Source of the DNA: Roseiarcus sp963835215
GTDB taxonomy: Bacteria > Pseudomonadota > Alphaproteobacteria > Rhizobiales > Beijerinckiaceae
DNA: 64,000 nt
Reading direction: 5' to 3'
Assembly: GCA_963835215.1 (NCBI GenBank)
Contig: CAWIES010000002.1
Location: 744,001 to 808,000, forward strand
How positions within the stretch are numbered: the stretch's first letter is position 1; each line of letters begins with the position of its first letter. The notes below the pieces were generated by a model. That model was not told where the DNA came from and ran no database searches. It was given only the letters and a program-made list of their open reading frames with translations. The translations under genes and the position numbers were made by a program. Shown piece by piece: positions 35,011-43,769 of the stretch.

Positions 35011-36438
35011 ATGCTGGACGAGCCGTCCCGCGAGCGAGCGCCGACCCGGGTCGGCTCGGTCATGGCCACGCTCAAAGCGCGCATCGACAGCCGGGCTCTG
35101 GCGCCGGGCGCGCGCCTGCCCTCGGTGCGCGCGCTGGCGGCCAACCTCGCGGTGTCGAAATCGACGGTGGTCGAGGCTTACGAGCGGCTGGTCGCCGAGG
35201 GCGACGTCGCGGCGCGGCGCGGCTCGGGCTTTTTCGTCGCCGGTCCGACGCGGCCGCTGGTGCTGGCGCGCGTCGCCGAACCGCGCGAGCCGGTCGCCGA
35301 CTGGATGCGTTCGCATCGCTCGGCGCTCGCCGCCGATCCTGATCGGATTCAGCCGGGCGCGGGCTGGTTGCCCGAATCCTGGATGCCGGAGGTCGGCATG
35401 CAGCGGGCCTTGCGCGATCTCGCCCGCGATCGCGCCTTCCGTAAGGCGCAATATGATTCGCCGATCGGTTATGCGCCGCTGCGCCGCCAGCTCGCGGTGC
35501 GGCTCGCCGAGCGCGGGGTCGTCGCCTCGCCCGAGCAGATCGTGATTACCAATTCGACCACGCAGGGAATCGATCTGGCGTTGCGATTTCTGGTCCAACC
35601 CGGCGACACGGTGGCGGTCGACGATCCGAGCTATTTTCGCCAATTGCCGTTACTCAAGGCGCATCGGGTCGATGTCGTCGCCGCGCCGCTGACCCCTGAG
35701 GGCCCCGACCTTGCGGCGCTGGAGGCGCTGTTTATCGCGCGTAAACCGCGGCTCTACCTGACCATCGCTGGCCTCCACAACCCCACCGGCGCCGCGCTGT
35801 CGCCGGCGAGCGCGCACCGTGTGCTCAAGCTCGCCGAACGCCACGACGTGGTGATCGTCGAGGACGAGGTGTTCGCCGATTTCGAGCCCGGGGCGCCGGG
35901 CACAAGGCTTGCGGGTTTCGACGGCCTTGAGCGCGTCATCCAGGTCGGCAGCTACTCGAAAACCATCTCGGCGGCGCTGCGCTGCGGCTACCTCGCCGTG
36001 CGCGCCGATTGGGTGGACCCGATCGTCGATCTCAAGCTGGCGACTTCGCTAAGCAACGGCCATTTCGCCGCCGCCTTCCTGCATCGTGTGCTGACCGAGG
36101 CCGGCTACCGCCGGCATTTGACCGCGCTCAGGGCCCGGCTCGCCGATGCGATGGGGGCGACGCTGGCGCGGCTGAGGGCGGCGGGCCTGACGCCCTGGAT
36201 CGAGCCGCGCAGCGGCGTCTTTGTCTGGGCGCGGCTGCCCGGCGAGCTCGACGCGGTCGAGATCGCCCGCCGCGGCCTCGCCGAGGGCGTCGTCTTCGCG
36301 CCGGGTGTTGTGTTCAGCGCCTTGCCGGATGCGCGCGCTCACCTGCGCTTCAACGTCGCGACCAGCCTCAACCCGCAGAGCTTCGCCGCGCTTGAGCGCG
36401 CGATGGCGGGCGCCGCGCGCGCGGCGCGGTCCGCCTGA
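35011..36438 (+). CDS. MocR-type regulator (GntR HTH fused to aminotransferase domain)
   Basis: 475-residue MocR/PdxR-type regulator. Residues 10-75 form a GntR winged helix (VMATLKARIDSRALAPGARLPSVRALAANLAVSKSTVVEAYERLVAEG). A class I aminotransferase-like domain follows, with PSYFRQLP, IAGLHNPTGAALSP, VIVEDEVFADFEPG and the PLP lysine in QVGSYSKTISAALRCG. Such proteins bind PLP and control B6 or amino-acid genes, often divergent ones; here the divergent target would be the DUF1127/EamA pair, and the palindrome at 34971-34990 is its probable site. ATG 35011 chosen because the HTH begins immediately. Confidence 0.92.
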   Translation: MLDEPSRERAPTRVGSVMATLKARIDSRALAPGARLPSVRALAANLAVSKSTVVEAYERLVAEGDVAARRGSGFFVAGPTRPLVLARVAEPREPVADWMRSHRSALAADPDRIQPGAGWLPESWMPEVGMQRALRDLARDRAFRKAQYDSPIGYAPLRRQLAVRLAERGVVASPEQIVITNSTTQGIDLALRFLVQPGDTVAVDDPSYFRQLPLLKAHRVDVVAAPLTPEGPDLAALEALFIARKPRLYLTIAGLHNPTGAALSPASAHRVLKLAERHDVVIVEDEVFADFEPGAPGTRLAGFDGLERVIQVGSYSKTISAALRCGYLAVRADWVDPIVDLKLATSLSNGHFAAAFLHRVLTEAGYRRHLTALRARLADAMGATLARLRAAGLTPWIEPRSGVFVWARLPGELDAVEIARRGLAEGVVFAPGVVFSALPDARAHLRFNVATSLNPQSFAALERAMAGAARAARSA

Positions 36439-36629
36439 GGGCGGCTGCGAATGAACGAAACTGTGGGGATGGAGTTTACCTTCAAGGCCTTGCGTTCACG
36501 ACAGGCGCGTCCGCTTTGTGCTAAACTTTGCGCGGGCAGGGCCAATGCGGCCGCGGCGCAAACGCCTCCAATCTTAGGGACTGGCGTCGGCGGGCGGTTT
36601 TCGAAAAGTCGGTTGAGGAGACCAACGCA

Positions 36630-36923
36630 ATGAAGAAGCTCTTGATCCTTTCGCTGGCGGCGATGGCGGCTCTGCCGCTCGCCGGCTGCGACACGCCGCA
36701 AGGCCAGAACGCCGCCAATGGCGCGCTGCTCGGCGGCGCGACCGGCGCGATTCTCGGCGGCGTGTTGACTGGCCGGCCGGCCGGCGCCGTGGTTGGCGGC
36801 GTGACCGGCGCGGCGGCAGGCGCGATGATCGGCTCCGCCTCCACCCCGCCGGGCCCCGGCTACCGCTGCGCCGAGTGGTATTACGACTATTACGGCAACC
36901 GCGTCTGCCGGAACTGGTACTGA
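36630..36923 (+). CDS. Glycine-zipper lipoprotein
   Basis: 97-residue outer-membrane-type lipoprotein. The signal peptide ends with LPLAGCDTP, a lipobox with Cys at residue 20. The mature part has a glycine-rich, hydrophobic zipper (GALLGGATGAILGGVLTG, then GAVVGGVTGAAAGAMIG) and a Tyr/Cys-rich C-terminus (YRCAEWYYDYYGNRVCRNWY). GAGGAG precedes ATG 36630. Similar small lipoproteins insert into the outer membrane; its role is unknown. It stands alone between the MocR gene and the amidase. Confidence 0.85.
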   Translation: MKKLLILSLAAMAALPLAGCDTPQGQNAANGALLGGATGAILGGVLTGRPAGAVVGGVTGAAAGAMIGSASTPPGPGYRCAEWYYDYYGNRVCRNWY

Positions 36924-37001
36924 GCAGAGCAGCCCTCGCTCGCCCCCGTCGCGGCAGGCCCACGTGAGCTGTTGCGGCGATTGGGGGAGGGTCGGAGCGC
37001 C

Positions 37002-37781
37002 ATGAACGACATTGCGACGCCCGATACGTTTCCTCCCGACACTCCGCTCGTCACGCGCATCGCGCCCTCGCCGAATTTCGGCGAACGACGCGGGCCGGCG
37101 CAGCCCAATTGCATCATTCTCCATTACACCGGTATGCCGACCGCCGAAGGCGCGCTGGCGCAGCTTCGCGACCCCGCCGCGCAAGTGTCGTCGCACTATC
37201 TGATCTTCGAGAACGGCGAGATCGTCCAGTTGGTCGCCGAGGACAAACGCGCCTGGCATGCCGGCGTCGCGACCTGGGCCGGCGCCGAGGACATCAATTC
37301 GGCCTCGATCGGCATCGAAATCGTCAATCCCGGCCACGATGGCGGTTCGCCGCCGTTTCCAGCCCGCCAGATCGAGGCGACAATCGCGCTGGTTGGCGAC
37401 ATCGCGGCGCGGCGCGCGATCCGCCCCGAACGCATTCTCGCCCATTCCGATGTCGCGCCGGCGCGGAAGCGCGATCCGGGCGAGTTTTTCCCGTGGGACG
37501 CGCTGGCGCGCGCCGGCGTCGGCCATTGGGTCGAACCGGCGCCGATCGCGGGCGGTACCCTTTATCGCAGTGGCCAGGAAGGGCCGCCGGTGCGCGCGCT
37601 GCAGGCGATGCTGGCGCTCTACGGCTACGGGCTCGGGCTGACCGGCGTCTACGACGCGCCGACCCGCGCCGTCGTCGCCGCCTTCCAGCGCCATTTCCGC
37701 CCCGCGCGGGTCGATGGCGAAGCCGACGCATCGACGCTGGCGACCTTGCGCGCGCTGATCGACGCGGTGGGTCGCGGCTGA
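37002..37781 (+). CDS. N-acetylmuramoyl-L-alanine amidase, Amidase_2 with peptidoglycan-binding domain
   Basis: 259-residue zinc amidase that cleaves the muramyl-peptide amide bond. Amidase_2 motifs: CIILHYTGMPTAEGALAQL (zinc His), VSSHYLIFENG, AWHAGVATWAG, IGIEIVNPG, and ILAHSDVAPARKRDPGEFFPW with the second zinc His. A PG_binding_1 domain (VRALQAMLALYGYGLGLTG to the end) follows. It has no signal peptide, so it resembles cytoplasmic or AmiD-like recycling amidases rather than a secreted one. ATG 37002 chosen by family alignment of the N-terminus. Confidence 0.9.
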   Translation: MNDIATPDTFPPDTPLVTRIAPSPNFGERRGPAQPNCIILHYTGMPTAEGALAQLRDPAAQVSSHYLIFENGEIVQLVAEDKRAWHAGVATWAGAEDINSASIGIEIVNPGHDGGSPPFPARQIEATIALVGDIAARRAIRPERILAHSDVAPARKRDPGEFFPWDALARAGVGHWVEPAPIAGGTLYRSGQEGPPVRALQAMLALYGYGLGLTGVYDAPTRAVVAAFQRHFRPARVDGEADASTLATLRALIDAVGRG

Positions 37782-37882
37782 ACGCGCTTGGCCGCCGCGC
37801 CTTGCGGATTTACAATTTCCCGGCGGCGAGCGAGCGTCAGCCCAACTTTAAAATCGCGACCCGTGATTCGGCGAGGCATCCA

Positions 37883-38440
37883 ATGCGCTGGCGCAACTCG
37901 CAACAGGATTTTGGCGGCATCGCGCGCGCCGCGCATTGGGCGAGCGCGCTGTTTGTGCTGCTTGCCTGGCTGCTCGGCACGTTCAGAGGGTATTTTCCAC
38001 GCGGCGAGGCGCGCGACGACAGCGTGGCGATCCACATTGCGCTCGGTCTCGGCGTCTTGACGCTGGTCGTCTTCCGCCTGATCTGGCGCGCGCTCGACCC
38101 GCCGCCGCCGGCGATTGTCAACGCGCGGTTCGACCCTTGGCTCGGCCTCGCCGCCAAGGCCGGGCATGGGCTGCTCTACGCGCTGCTGATCGTGACGCCG
38201 ATCCTTGGCATTGTGCTGCAATTCTCGCGCGGCTTGTCGCTGCCGGTGTTCGGAATTTTCTCCATTCCGACGCCGTGGACGCTCGAACGCGACTTCTTCG
38301 AGCGGATCATCGGGCTGCACCAGCTTGCCGCCAACGCGCTCGGCGTCGTCGCAATCCTCCACGCCGCAGCGGCGCTGACCCATCATTGGCTGCTGCGCGA
38401 CCGCACACTCGCGCGCATGGCGCCGGGGCTGGCGCGCTGA
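37883..38440 (+). CDS. Cytochrome b561 / cytochrome b family protein
   Basis: 185-residue inner-membrane dihaem cytochrome. Four hydrophobic helices are visible (HWASALFVLLAWLLGTF, IHIALGLGVLTLVVFRLIWRAL, HGLLYALLIVTPILGIVLQF, LHQLAANALGVVAILHAAAALTHHWLL), each contributing haem-ligand histidines (AAHWA, IHIAL, GHGLLYA, LHAAAALTHH). It may transfer electrons in the membrane; partner not apparent. The stop is 9 bp from the convergent metF stop, so this is a very tight gene boundary. Confidence 0.87.
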   Translation: MRWRNSQQDFGGIARAAHWASALFVLLAWLLGTFRGYFPRGEARDDSVAIHIALGLGVLTLVVFRLIWRALDPPPPAIVNARFDPWLGLAAKAGHGLLYALLIVTPILGIVLQFSRGLSLPVFGIFSIPTPWTLERDFFERIIGLHQLAANALGVVAILHAAAALTHHWLLRDRTLARMAPGLAR

Positions 38441-38449
38441 AGCCGCGAG

Positions 38450-39373
38450 TCAGCCTGCGACGGGCGCTGGCGCCGCATCAACCGCCGCCGGCTGCGCGCG
38501 CAGGCCGATGAGGTGGCAGATGGCGAAGACGAGGTCGGCGCGGTTCATCGTATAGAAGTGCAGATGGTCGACGCCGTTGTCGATCAGATCGATGACCTGC
38601 TCGGCGCACACCGCCGCCGCGACCAGCCGCCGCGTCGCCGGATCGTCCTCAAGCCCTTCGAAACGGTCGGCAAGCCAGGAGGGCACGCTCGCGCCGGCCT
38701 TGCGCGCGAAATTGGCGGTCTGCTTGAAATTGAGCACCGGCACGATGCCCGGCAGAATCGGGATCGTGATTCCCGCCGCCGCAGCGACATCAAGAAAGCG
38801 GAAATAAACGTCATTGTCGAAGAAGAACTGGGTGATGGCGCGATCGGCGCCGGCGTCGACCTTGCGTTTGAGGAGTTCGATGTCATGCGCGCGACTGGGG
38901 CTCTGGGGATGTTTTTCGGGCCAGGCCGAGACCGAGACCTCGAACTCGCCCGCTCTCTTAATCGCCGCGACCAGGCTTTCGGTCGTCTGGTAGCCGTCGG
39001 GCGGCGAGACATAGGGCGCGTCGAGCCCGCCGGCCGGATCGCCGCGCAACGCGACGACATGGCGCACGCCCGCATCCCCATAGCCGCGCACCACCGCGTC
39101 GATCTCGGCCTTGCTCGCGCCGACACAGGTCAGATGCGCGGCGGTTTTGAGTTTCGTTTCATTGACCAGCCGTGACACGGTCGCGTGCGTGCGCTCGCGC
39201 GTCGATCCGCCGGCGCCGTAAGTGACCGAGACGAAACGGGGGCTAAGCGGCGCGAGGCGGCCGATCGCCTCCCACAGCTGCGTCTCCATCTCCGCGGTTT
39301 TGGGCGGAGAGAATTCGAACGACACGCTGACGGGCGAGCCCGAGCGGCTGAGGCGCAGCGGATTGGCCGTCAT
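38450..39373 (-). CDS. metF: Methylenetetrahydrofolate reductase
   Basis: Reduces 5,10-methylenetetrahydrofolate to 5-methyltetrahydrofolate for methionine synthase. 307 residues with the TIM-barrel signatures VSFEFSPPKTAEMETQLWE, RFVSVTYGAGGSTRERTH, HLTCVGASKAEID, ALRGDPAGG, and AITQFFFDNDVYFRF and NNGVDHLHFYTMNRADL. Its ATG shares the last base with the upstream sahR-like stop, so the two genes are translationally coupled and regulated together. Confidence 0.95.
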   Translation of the reverse strand: MTANPLRLSRSGSPVSVSFEFSPPKTAEMETQLWEAIGRLAPLSPRFVSVTYGAGGSTRERTHATVSRLVNETKLKTAAHLTCVGASKAEIDAVVRGYGDAGVRHVVALRGDPAGGLDAPYVSPPDGYQTTESLVAAIKRAGEFEVSVSAWPEKHPQSPSRAHDIELLKRKVDAGADRAITQFFFDNDVYFRFLDVAAAAGITIPILPGIVPVLNFKQTANFARKAGASVPSWLADRFEGLEDDPATRRLVAAAVCAEQVIDLIDNGVDHLHFYTMNRADLVFAICHLIGLRAQPAAVDAAPAPVAG

Positions 39374-40374
39374 CAGGCGATCTCCATCGCGGTTTTCGGC
39401 AAATCATCGGCGATCACGCGCCGATCGCGCGCCAGCCACAGCGACACTGTCAGCTTGCCCGATTCGCCGGGCGCGGGCGCGACGTGCTCGGCGGCGAGCT
39501 GAGCAAGGCCCGCCTCGGCGAGGAAACCGGCGATCTCCTCGTTGGAAAAGCCGAGCCGGCGATGGGCGTAGTCGTCGCGCAAATAATCTTCGCCGTGCGC
39601 GGCGAAGTCGACCACCAGCAGCCGCCCCGAGGGCCTGAGCGCGCGCGCCGCCTCGGCGAGTGCGCGGCCCGGATCGTCGAGGAAGTGCAGCACCTGATGG
39701 ATGACGACGAGATCATAGGCGTCGCGTTCGACCGGCGGCGCGTAGATGTCGCCCTGGCGAAGCTGGACGTTGCGCAGCCCGCTCTGATCGATATGCGCGC
39801 GGGCGATCGCCAGCATCGCCGGACTCTGATCGACGCCGACGGCGCGATCGGCGAGCGGGGCGAGCAATTCGAGCATGCGCGCCGTTCCGGTGCCAAGATC
39901 GAGCAGGCCGCGTAGAGGCTTGTCGCCGACGAGGGCGAGGATCGCCGCCTCGACCCGGCTTTCGGGGGCATGCAGCGCACGGATGGTGTCCCAGTCGGCG
40001 GCGCGCTCGGCGAAGTAGGCGGCCGCGTGCTTGCGCCGCGCCTCGCGCGCCAAAGCAAGGCGGGCGCGATCGGCGGCGATGACCGGATCGGCCGGATCGA
40101 CGCGAGCGATCAGCGCGCGAGCCAGCGCGCCGCCCTGGTCGGCGAGCCGGTAGAACGCCCAGGCGCCTTCGCGTTGGCGCTCGGCAAGACCCGCTTCGAC
40201 CAGCAGCTTGAGATGGCGCGAGACCCGCGGCTGCGACTGGCCAAGGATCGCGACCAGCTCGGAAACGGTGAGATCGGCTTCGCACAGCAAGCCGATCAAC
40301 CGCAGCCGCGTCACCTCGCCCGCCGCCTCGAGGCTGGCGAGTAAAGCGTCGAAACCGATCGCCACGTTAGACAT
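39373..40374 (-). CDS. ArsR-family regulator fused to a SAM/SAH-binding methyltransferase domain (SahR-like)
   Basis: 333 residues. The first 90 form an ArsR winged helix (AAGEVTRLRLIGLLCEADLTVSELVAILGQSQPRVSRHLKLLVEAGLAERQREG). The rest is a class I methyltransferase fold (GLLDLGTGTARMLELLAPLA, VGVDQSPAMLAIARAH, LVVIHQVLHFLDDP). Such fusions beside metF act as S-adenosylhomocysteine-sensing repressors (SahR) of the methionine cycle in Proteobacteria, where the methyltransferase domain is a sensor. ATG 40372-40374 is preferred because a palindrome ends 2 bp upstream of it; a further in-frame ATG lies at 40410. Overlaps metF by one base. Confidence 0.87.
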   Translation of the reverse strand: MSNVAIGFDALLASLEAAGEVTRLRLIGLLCEADLTVSELVAILGQSQPRVSRHLKLLVEAGLAERQREGAWAFYRLADQGGALARALIARVDPADPVIAADRARLALAREARRKHAAAYFAERAADWDTIRALHAPESRVEAAILALVGDKPLRGLLDLGTGTARMLELLAPLADRAVGVDQSPAMLAIARAHIDQSGLRNVQLRQGDIYAPPVERDAYDLVVIHQVLHFLDDPGRALAEAARALRPSGRLLVVDFAAHGEDYLRDDYAHRRLGFSNEEIAGFLAEAGLAQLAAEHVAPAPGESGKLTVSLWLARDRRVIADDLPKTAMEIA

Positions 40375-40376
40375 AA

Positions 40377-40392
40377 AGATATGCTTATATCT
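40377..40392. promoter_or_regulatory. Palindromic operator at the sahR-metF start
   Basis: AGATAT and ATATCT are perfect 6-bp arms around GCTT, in the only AT-rich spot of the neighbourhood, 2 bp upstream of the regulator ATG. A TATAAG-like -10 on the minus strand overlaps it, so a bound repressor would block transcription and the transcript might be nearly leaderless. Confidence 0.6.
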
Positions 40393-40639
40393 GATTTGGG
40401 GACGACGCAAGCAGGCGAGACTGTGTGTCGCGAGCGAATCCTCGGGTCGTCATGGCCGCGCTTGTCCCGGCCCTGACGGGGATGGGAGGGTTCGGCTCTT
40501 TGAGCGCGGACGGACCTTTTAATCGCCTGGTTCGACGACTATCTACCGGCCGCGATTGTCGCGCTGGGCGGCGCCCGGCTGCCGCCCTGTAACTTTCTTG
40601 CGCAGTTTCCCGAATAGGGATCGGTGAATGGAGAGAGCA

Positions 40640-41917
40640 ATGGACGCGACGCAAGCCCTTTCGTCCAGATTCGAGCCTTCCGAGCTGCTTCGGCTCTATC
40701 GGACCGTGAGAAGCGCGAGCCGTCGTCTCGCAGAGCCCTTGTCGGATGCGGACGCGACGGTGCAGTCGATGCCGGACGCGAGCCCGACCAAGTGGCATTT
40801 GGCGCACACGACTTGGTTTTTCGAAACCATGGTGCTGGCGCCGCACCTGAAGGGCTATCGGCCCTTCGACGCGAATTTCAACTTCCTGTTCAATTCCTAT
40901 TACGAAGCGATCGGCGCCCGGCAGCCACGGCCGAGGCGCGGCATGATCACCCGCCCCTCGCTCGACGAAATCCACACCTACCGCGCCCATGTCGACGCAG
41001 CGATCGAGACGTTGCTGAACACGGCGCCCAGACACGACGTCGCCGAACTGATCGAGCTCGGGTGTCATCACGAGCAGCAACACCAGGAACTTCTCCTCAC
41101 CGACATTCTTCATCTCTTCGCTCAGAACCCGCTCCAGCCGGCGTACAAGGCGCCAGGTCCCGTCGCGGTCCATGAGACGAGCCTTGGCGAGATCGGCTAT
41201 CGCGCCTTTGAAGGCGGCGTCGCCGAGATCGGACATAAGGGCGCCGGATTTGGCTTCGACTGCGAAGGCCCGAGGCACAAGGTCCTGCTCGAGCCGTTTG
41301 GGCTGGCGGAGCGGCTGGTGACCAATGCGCAATGGATGGAGTTCATCGCGGACGGCGGCTATCGCAATCCGCTTCTCTGGCTGTCCGACGGTTGGGGGAA
41401 GGTTCGCAGCGAAGGCTGGACGGGCCCGCTCTACTGGGAAGATCGCAGCGGCGAATATTGGAACATGACGCTACGCGGCGTGCAGCCGGTCGATCGCAAT
41501 GCGCCGGTGACGCACATCAGCTACTTCGAAGCCGACGCCTTTGCGACCTGGGCTGGGCGGCGCTTGCCGACCGAGTTTGAGTGGGAGCGCGCCGCCGAGG
41601 GCGCGCCGGTCGAGGGAAACTTCGTCGAATCCGGCCACCTGCGGCCGCGACCCGTCGCCGGCAAGGGCGGCCATCTCAGCCAGATGTTCGGCGATGTGTG
41701 GGAGTGGACGCGAGGCGCCTTCTCGCCCTACCCGCGCTTTCGCCCCGCTGAAGGCGCGGTCGGCGAATACAATGGCAAGTTCATGTCCGGCCAGTTCGTT
41801 TTGCGCGGCGGCTCTTGTGTGACGCCGGCCGATCATGTTCGCGCCAGCTATCGGAATTTCTTTCCGCCCGATGCGCGTTGGCAGTTCTCTGGCGTTAGGT
41901 TGGCAAGCGATGTCTGA
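40640..41917 (+). CDS. egtB: Ergothioneine sulfoxide synthase EgtB
   Basis: Non-haem iron enzyme that couples hercynine with cysteine or gamma-glutamylcysteine and oxygen. 425 residues. The N-terminal DinB-like domain holds the iron ligands WHLAHTTWFFE and CHHEQQHQELLLTDILH; the C-terminal FGE-sulfatase-like domain includes QPVDRNAPVTHISYFEADAFATWAGRRLPTEFEWE, FGDVWEWTRGAFSPYP and GQFVLRGGSCVTP. I prefer ATG 40640, behind GGAGAG at 40630-40635, over the ATG four codons earlier. The stop overlaps egtD by 8 bp. No ergothioneine lyase gene (egtE) adjoins. Confidence 0.95.
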   Translation: MDATQALSSRFEPSELLRLYRTVRSASRRLAEPLSDADATVQSMPDASPTKWHLAHTTWFFETMVLAPHLKGYRPFDANFNFLFNSYYEAIGARQPRPRRGMITRPSLDEIHTYRAHVDAAIETLLNTAPRHDVAELIELGCHHEQQHQELLLTDILHLFAQNPLQPAYKAPGPVAVHETSLGEIGYRAFEGGVAEIGHKGAGFGFDCEGPRHKVLLEPFGLAERLVTNAQWMEFIADGGYRNPLLWLSDGWGKVRSEGWTGPLYWEDRSGEYWNMTLRGVQPVDRNAPVTHISYFEADAFATWAGRRLPTEFEWERAAEGAPVEGNFVESGHLRPRPVAGKGGHLSQMFGDVWEWTRGAFSPYPRFRPAEGAVGEYNGKFMSGQFVLRGGSCVTPADHVRASYRNFFPPDARWQFSGVRLASDV

Positions 41918-42881
41918 GATGCTCGCCCTCACGGAAATTCGCGCCTGGCAGAACGAGGCGTTTTGCGCCGACGTTCTCGCAGGACTGTCCGCTGCGCGAA
42001 AGACCTTGCCGAGCCGCTGGCTCTATGATGACCGCGGCTCGGAACTCTTCGAGGAGATCACGCGTCTCGACGAGTATTACCCAACGCGCACCGAGACCGC
42101 CATTCTTCGCGAAAATGCGCAGGCGATCGCAGATTTCTGCGGCGCGGATGCGGTTCTGATCGAGTATGGCGCCGGCGCCGGCGTCAAAACCGAGATCGTT
42201 TTGGCTGCACTGACCCGGCCGCGCCTGTACGTCCCGGTCGACATCTCGGGCGGGTTTCTCGAACTGACCGCCGAGCGGATCGGGCGGCGGTTTGGCGAAT
42301 TGGCGATACGACCGGTCGTCGCCGACTTCACCACCGACTTCGATCTCCCTCATGGCCTGCCCTCGCTAGGCCGACGAGCGGGCTTCTTCCCGGGTTCGAC
42401 GATCGGCAACCTCGACGAGCAGGCAACGAGCGCGTTTCTCATGCGCATGCGTCGTCATGTCGGGCCGGATGGCGGGGCGCTGCTCGGCGTCGATCTGAAA
42501 AAAGACATCGGCACGCTGATCGCCGCCTATGACGACCGCGACGGCGTGACGGCGGCGTTCAACCTGAACCTGCTGGAGCAAATCAATCGCGAGCTGCGCG
42601 GCGATTTTCGACTTCATCAGTTTGCGCATCAGGCGCGTTGGAACCACGCCCGCTCGTCGATCGAGATGCACCTGGTCAGTCTTGTCGCCCAGACCGTCAC
42701 GGTTGACGGCCGAAGATTTCACTTCGCGGCGGGAGAGTCGATCCACACCGAGAGTTGCAGAAAATACGACATCAACTCGTTCACGAAGATCGCCGAGCGC
42801 TGCGGTTGGACGCTGGCCGAAACCTGGCAGGACAGCGAGCGGCTGTTTGCCGTGCTCGGCCTGCGTGCGGCGGCGGTTTAG
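41910..42881 (+). CDS. egtD: L-histidine N-alpha-methyltransferase EgtD
   Basis: Trimethylates histidine to hercynine, the first step of ergothioneine synthesis. 323 residues with the family motifs LPSRWLYDDRGSELFEEITRLDEYYPTRTE, IEYGAGAGVKTEIVL, PVDISGGFLELTA, FFPGSTIGNL and RWNHARSSIEMHLVS. ATG 41910 overlaps the egtB stop, so egtBD is one operon. Ergothioneine would supply an antioxidant alongside the glutathione reductase elsewhere in the window. Confidence 0.95.
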   Translation: MSEMLALTEIRAWQNEAFCADVLAGLSAARKTLPSRWLYDDRGSELFEEITRLDEYYPTRTETAILRENAQAIADFCGADAVLIEYGAGAGVKTEIVLAALTRPRLYVPVDISGGFLELTAERIGRRFGELAIRPVVADFTTDFDLPHGLPSLGRRAGFFPGSTIGNLDEQATSAFLMRMRRHVGPDGGALLGVDLKKDIGTLIAAYDDRDGVTAAFNLNLLEQINRELRGDFRLHQFAHQARWNHARSSIEMHLVSLVAQTVTVDGRRFHFAAGESIHTESCRKYDINSFTKIAERCGWTLAETWQDSERLFAVLGLRAAAV

Positions 42882-42911
42882 GGCGCGCTGCAATTCGAGC
42901 GACGGGGCGCC

Positions 42912-43619
42912 TCAGAAAGCAACCATCGGCCGCGTCCATTCGGCGACGACGATCCGGCATTGGCCGCCGCATTCGCGCTCGATCAAGGCGGCGAGGCGCG
43001 CCGCCGCCGCTTCGACGTCGCCAAAACCGTTCGACTGTACGGTGAGGGCGGCGCGGCGGGTTTGGGCCGAGACAGCGCTGCGGGAGTCCTGACGCCAATT
43101 CCAGCGCCTGCACAACACGTGGCGCGCATCGGCGTAGACGACTTCGCCGACTTTCGGCGGATCGTTGGGGTCCTCGCCCGGTTCGACGCCCATGTCGAGA
43201 AATGTGTCGCTCTCGCGCGAGAAGCGGAAGTCGAGATCGCCCTCGATCGCATCGAGATCGTCGCAGCCGAGGCAAAGTGCACTCGCCAGCGACACAGCGT
43301 TGTAGAGATCGACGAGACCGTTGACCTCGGGCAGCGCGCCGCCCGCCAGAACCCGCTTGATCAGCCGCTCGACCGACGAGCGGTAGCTGGTGCGCTTGAT
43401 GCCAAAGCCCTTGTAGGCGGCGCGCCAGGCGGCGACGCCGGGAACGGCCGAGAGTTCAGTGGCGCCCCAGCGCGCGCGGCAATCCGCTTCGATCGCTGAG
43501 ATGTCGGCGGCGAGCATAGCGGTGCGGACCGCCTCGACATGGATGCCTTCGGCGACGACCAGCGCGACGCGGAACTGCGGAAAGCGCTCGGCGATTTCGG
43601 CGATCGACAGGTTGGGCAT
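42912..43619 (-). CDS. B3/B4 tRNA-synthetase-editing-like domain protein
   Basis: 235-residue stand-alone B3/B4 domain protein, the fold of the phenylalanyl-tRNA synthetase beta editing domain. Typical strings are AAYKGFGIKRTSYRSSVERLIKRVL, LPEVNGLVDLYNAVSLASALCLGCDDLDAIEGDL and PPKVGEVVYADARHVLCRRWNWRQD. Family members are thought to hydrolyse misacylated tRNA or to act in translation quality control, but most are uncharacterised. It converges on egtD by 30 bp, and the following minus-strand gene is the CaiB-type transferase, across a hairpin repeat. Confidence 0.85.
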   Translation of the reverse strand: MPNLSIAEIAERFPQFRVALVVAEGIHVEAVRTAMLAADISAIEADCRARWGATELSAVPGVAAWRAAYKGFGIKRTSYRSSVERLIKRVLAGGALPEVNGLVDLYNAVSLASALCLGCDDLDAIEGDLDFRFSRESDTFLDMGVEPGEDPNDPPKVGEVVYADARHVLCRRWNWRQDSRSAVSAQTRRAALTVQSNGFGDVEAAAARLAALIERECGGQCRIVVAEWTRPMVAF

Positions 43620-43687
43620 GATGGGTTCGCGCTAAGGAGCGGGGAGTTGGGCTGCCCCGTCGCGCGCTGTCAAGGCGAAGGCCGCGT

Positions 43688-43761
43688 AGTGGCGCGGGCC
43701 TCCGCGCCCGCGGCGCCCGCGAGCGATCGCGGCGATCGCGGGCACGGAGGCCCGCGCCACT
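43688..43761. repeat. Long perfect inverted repeat between B3/B4 and CaiB genes
   Basis: Two 17-bp perfect arms, AGTGGCGCGGGCCTCCG (43688-43704) and its reverse complement (43745-43761), enclose a 40-bp middle that can itself pair. The element fills most of the spacer between two minus-strand genes. No T-run is present. Termination, mRNA processing or REP-like origin are equally possible. Confidence 0.85.
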
Positions 43762-43769
43762 GACAGCCC

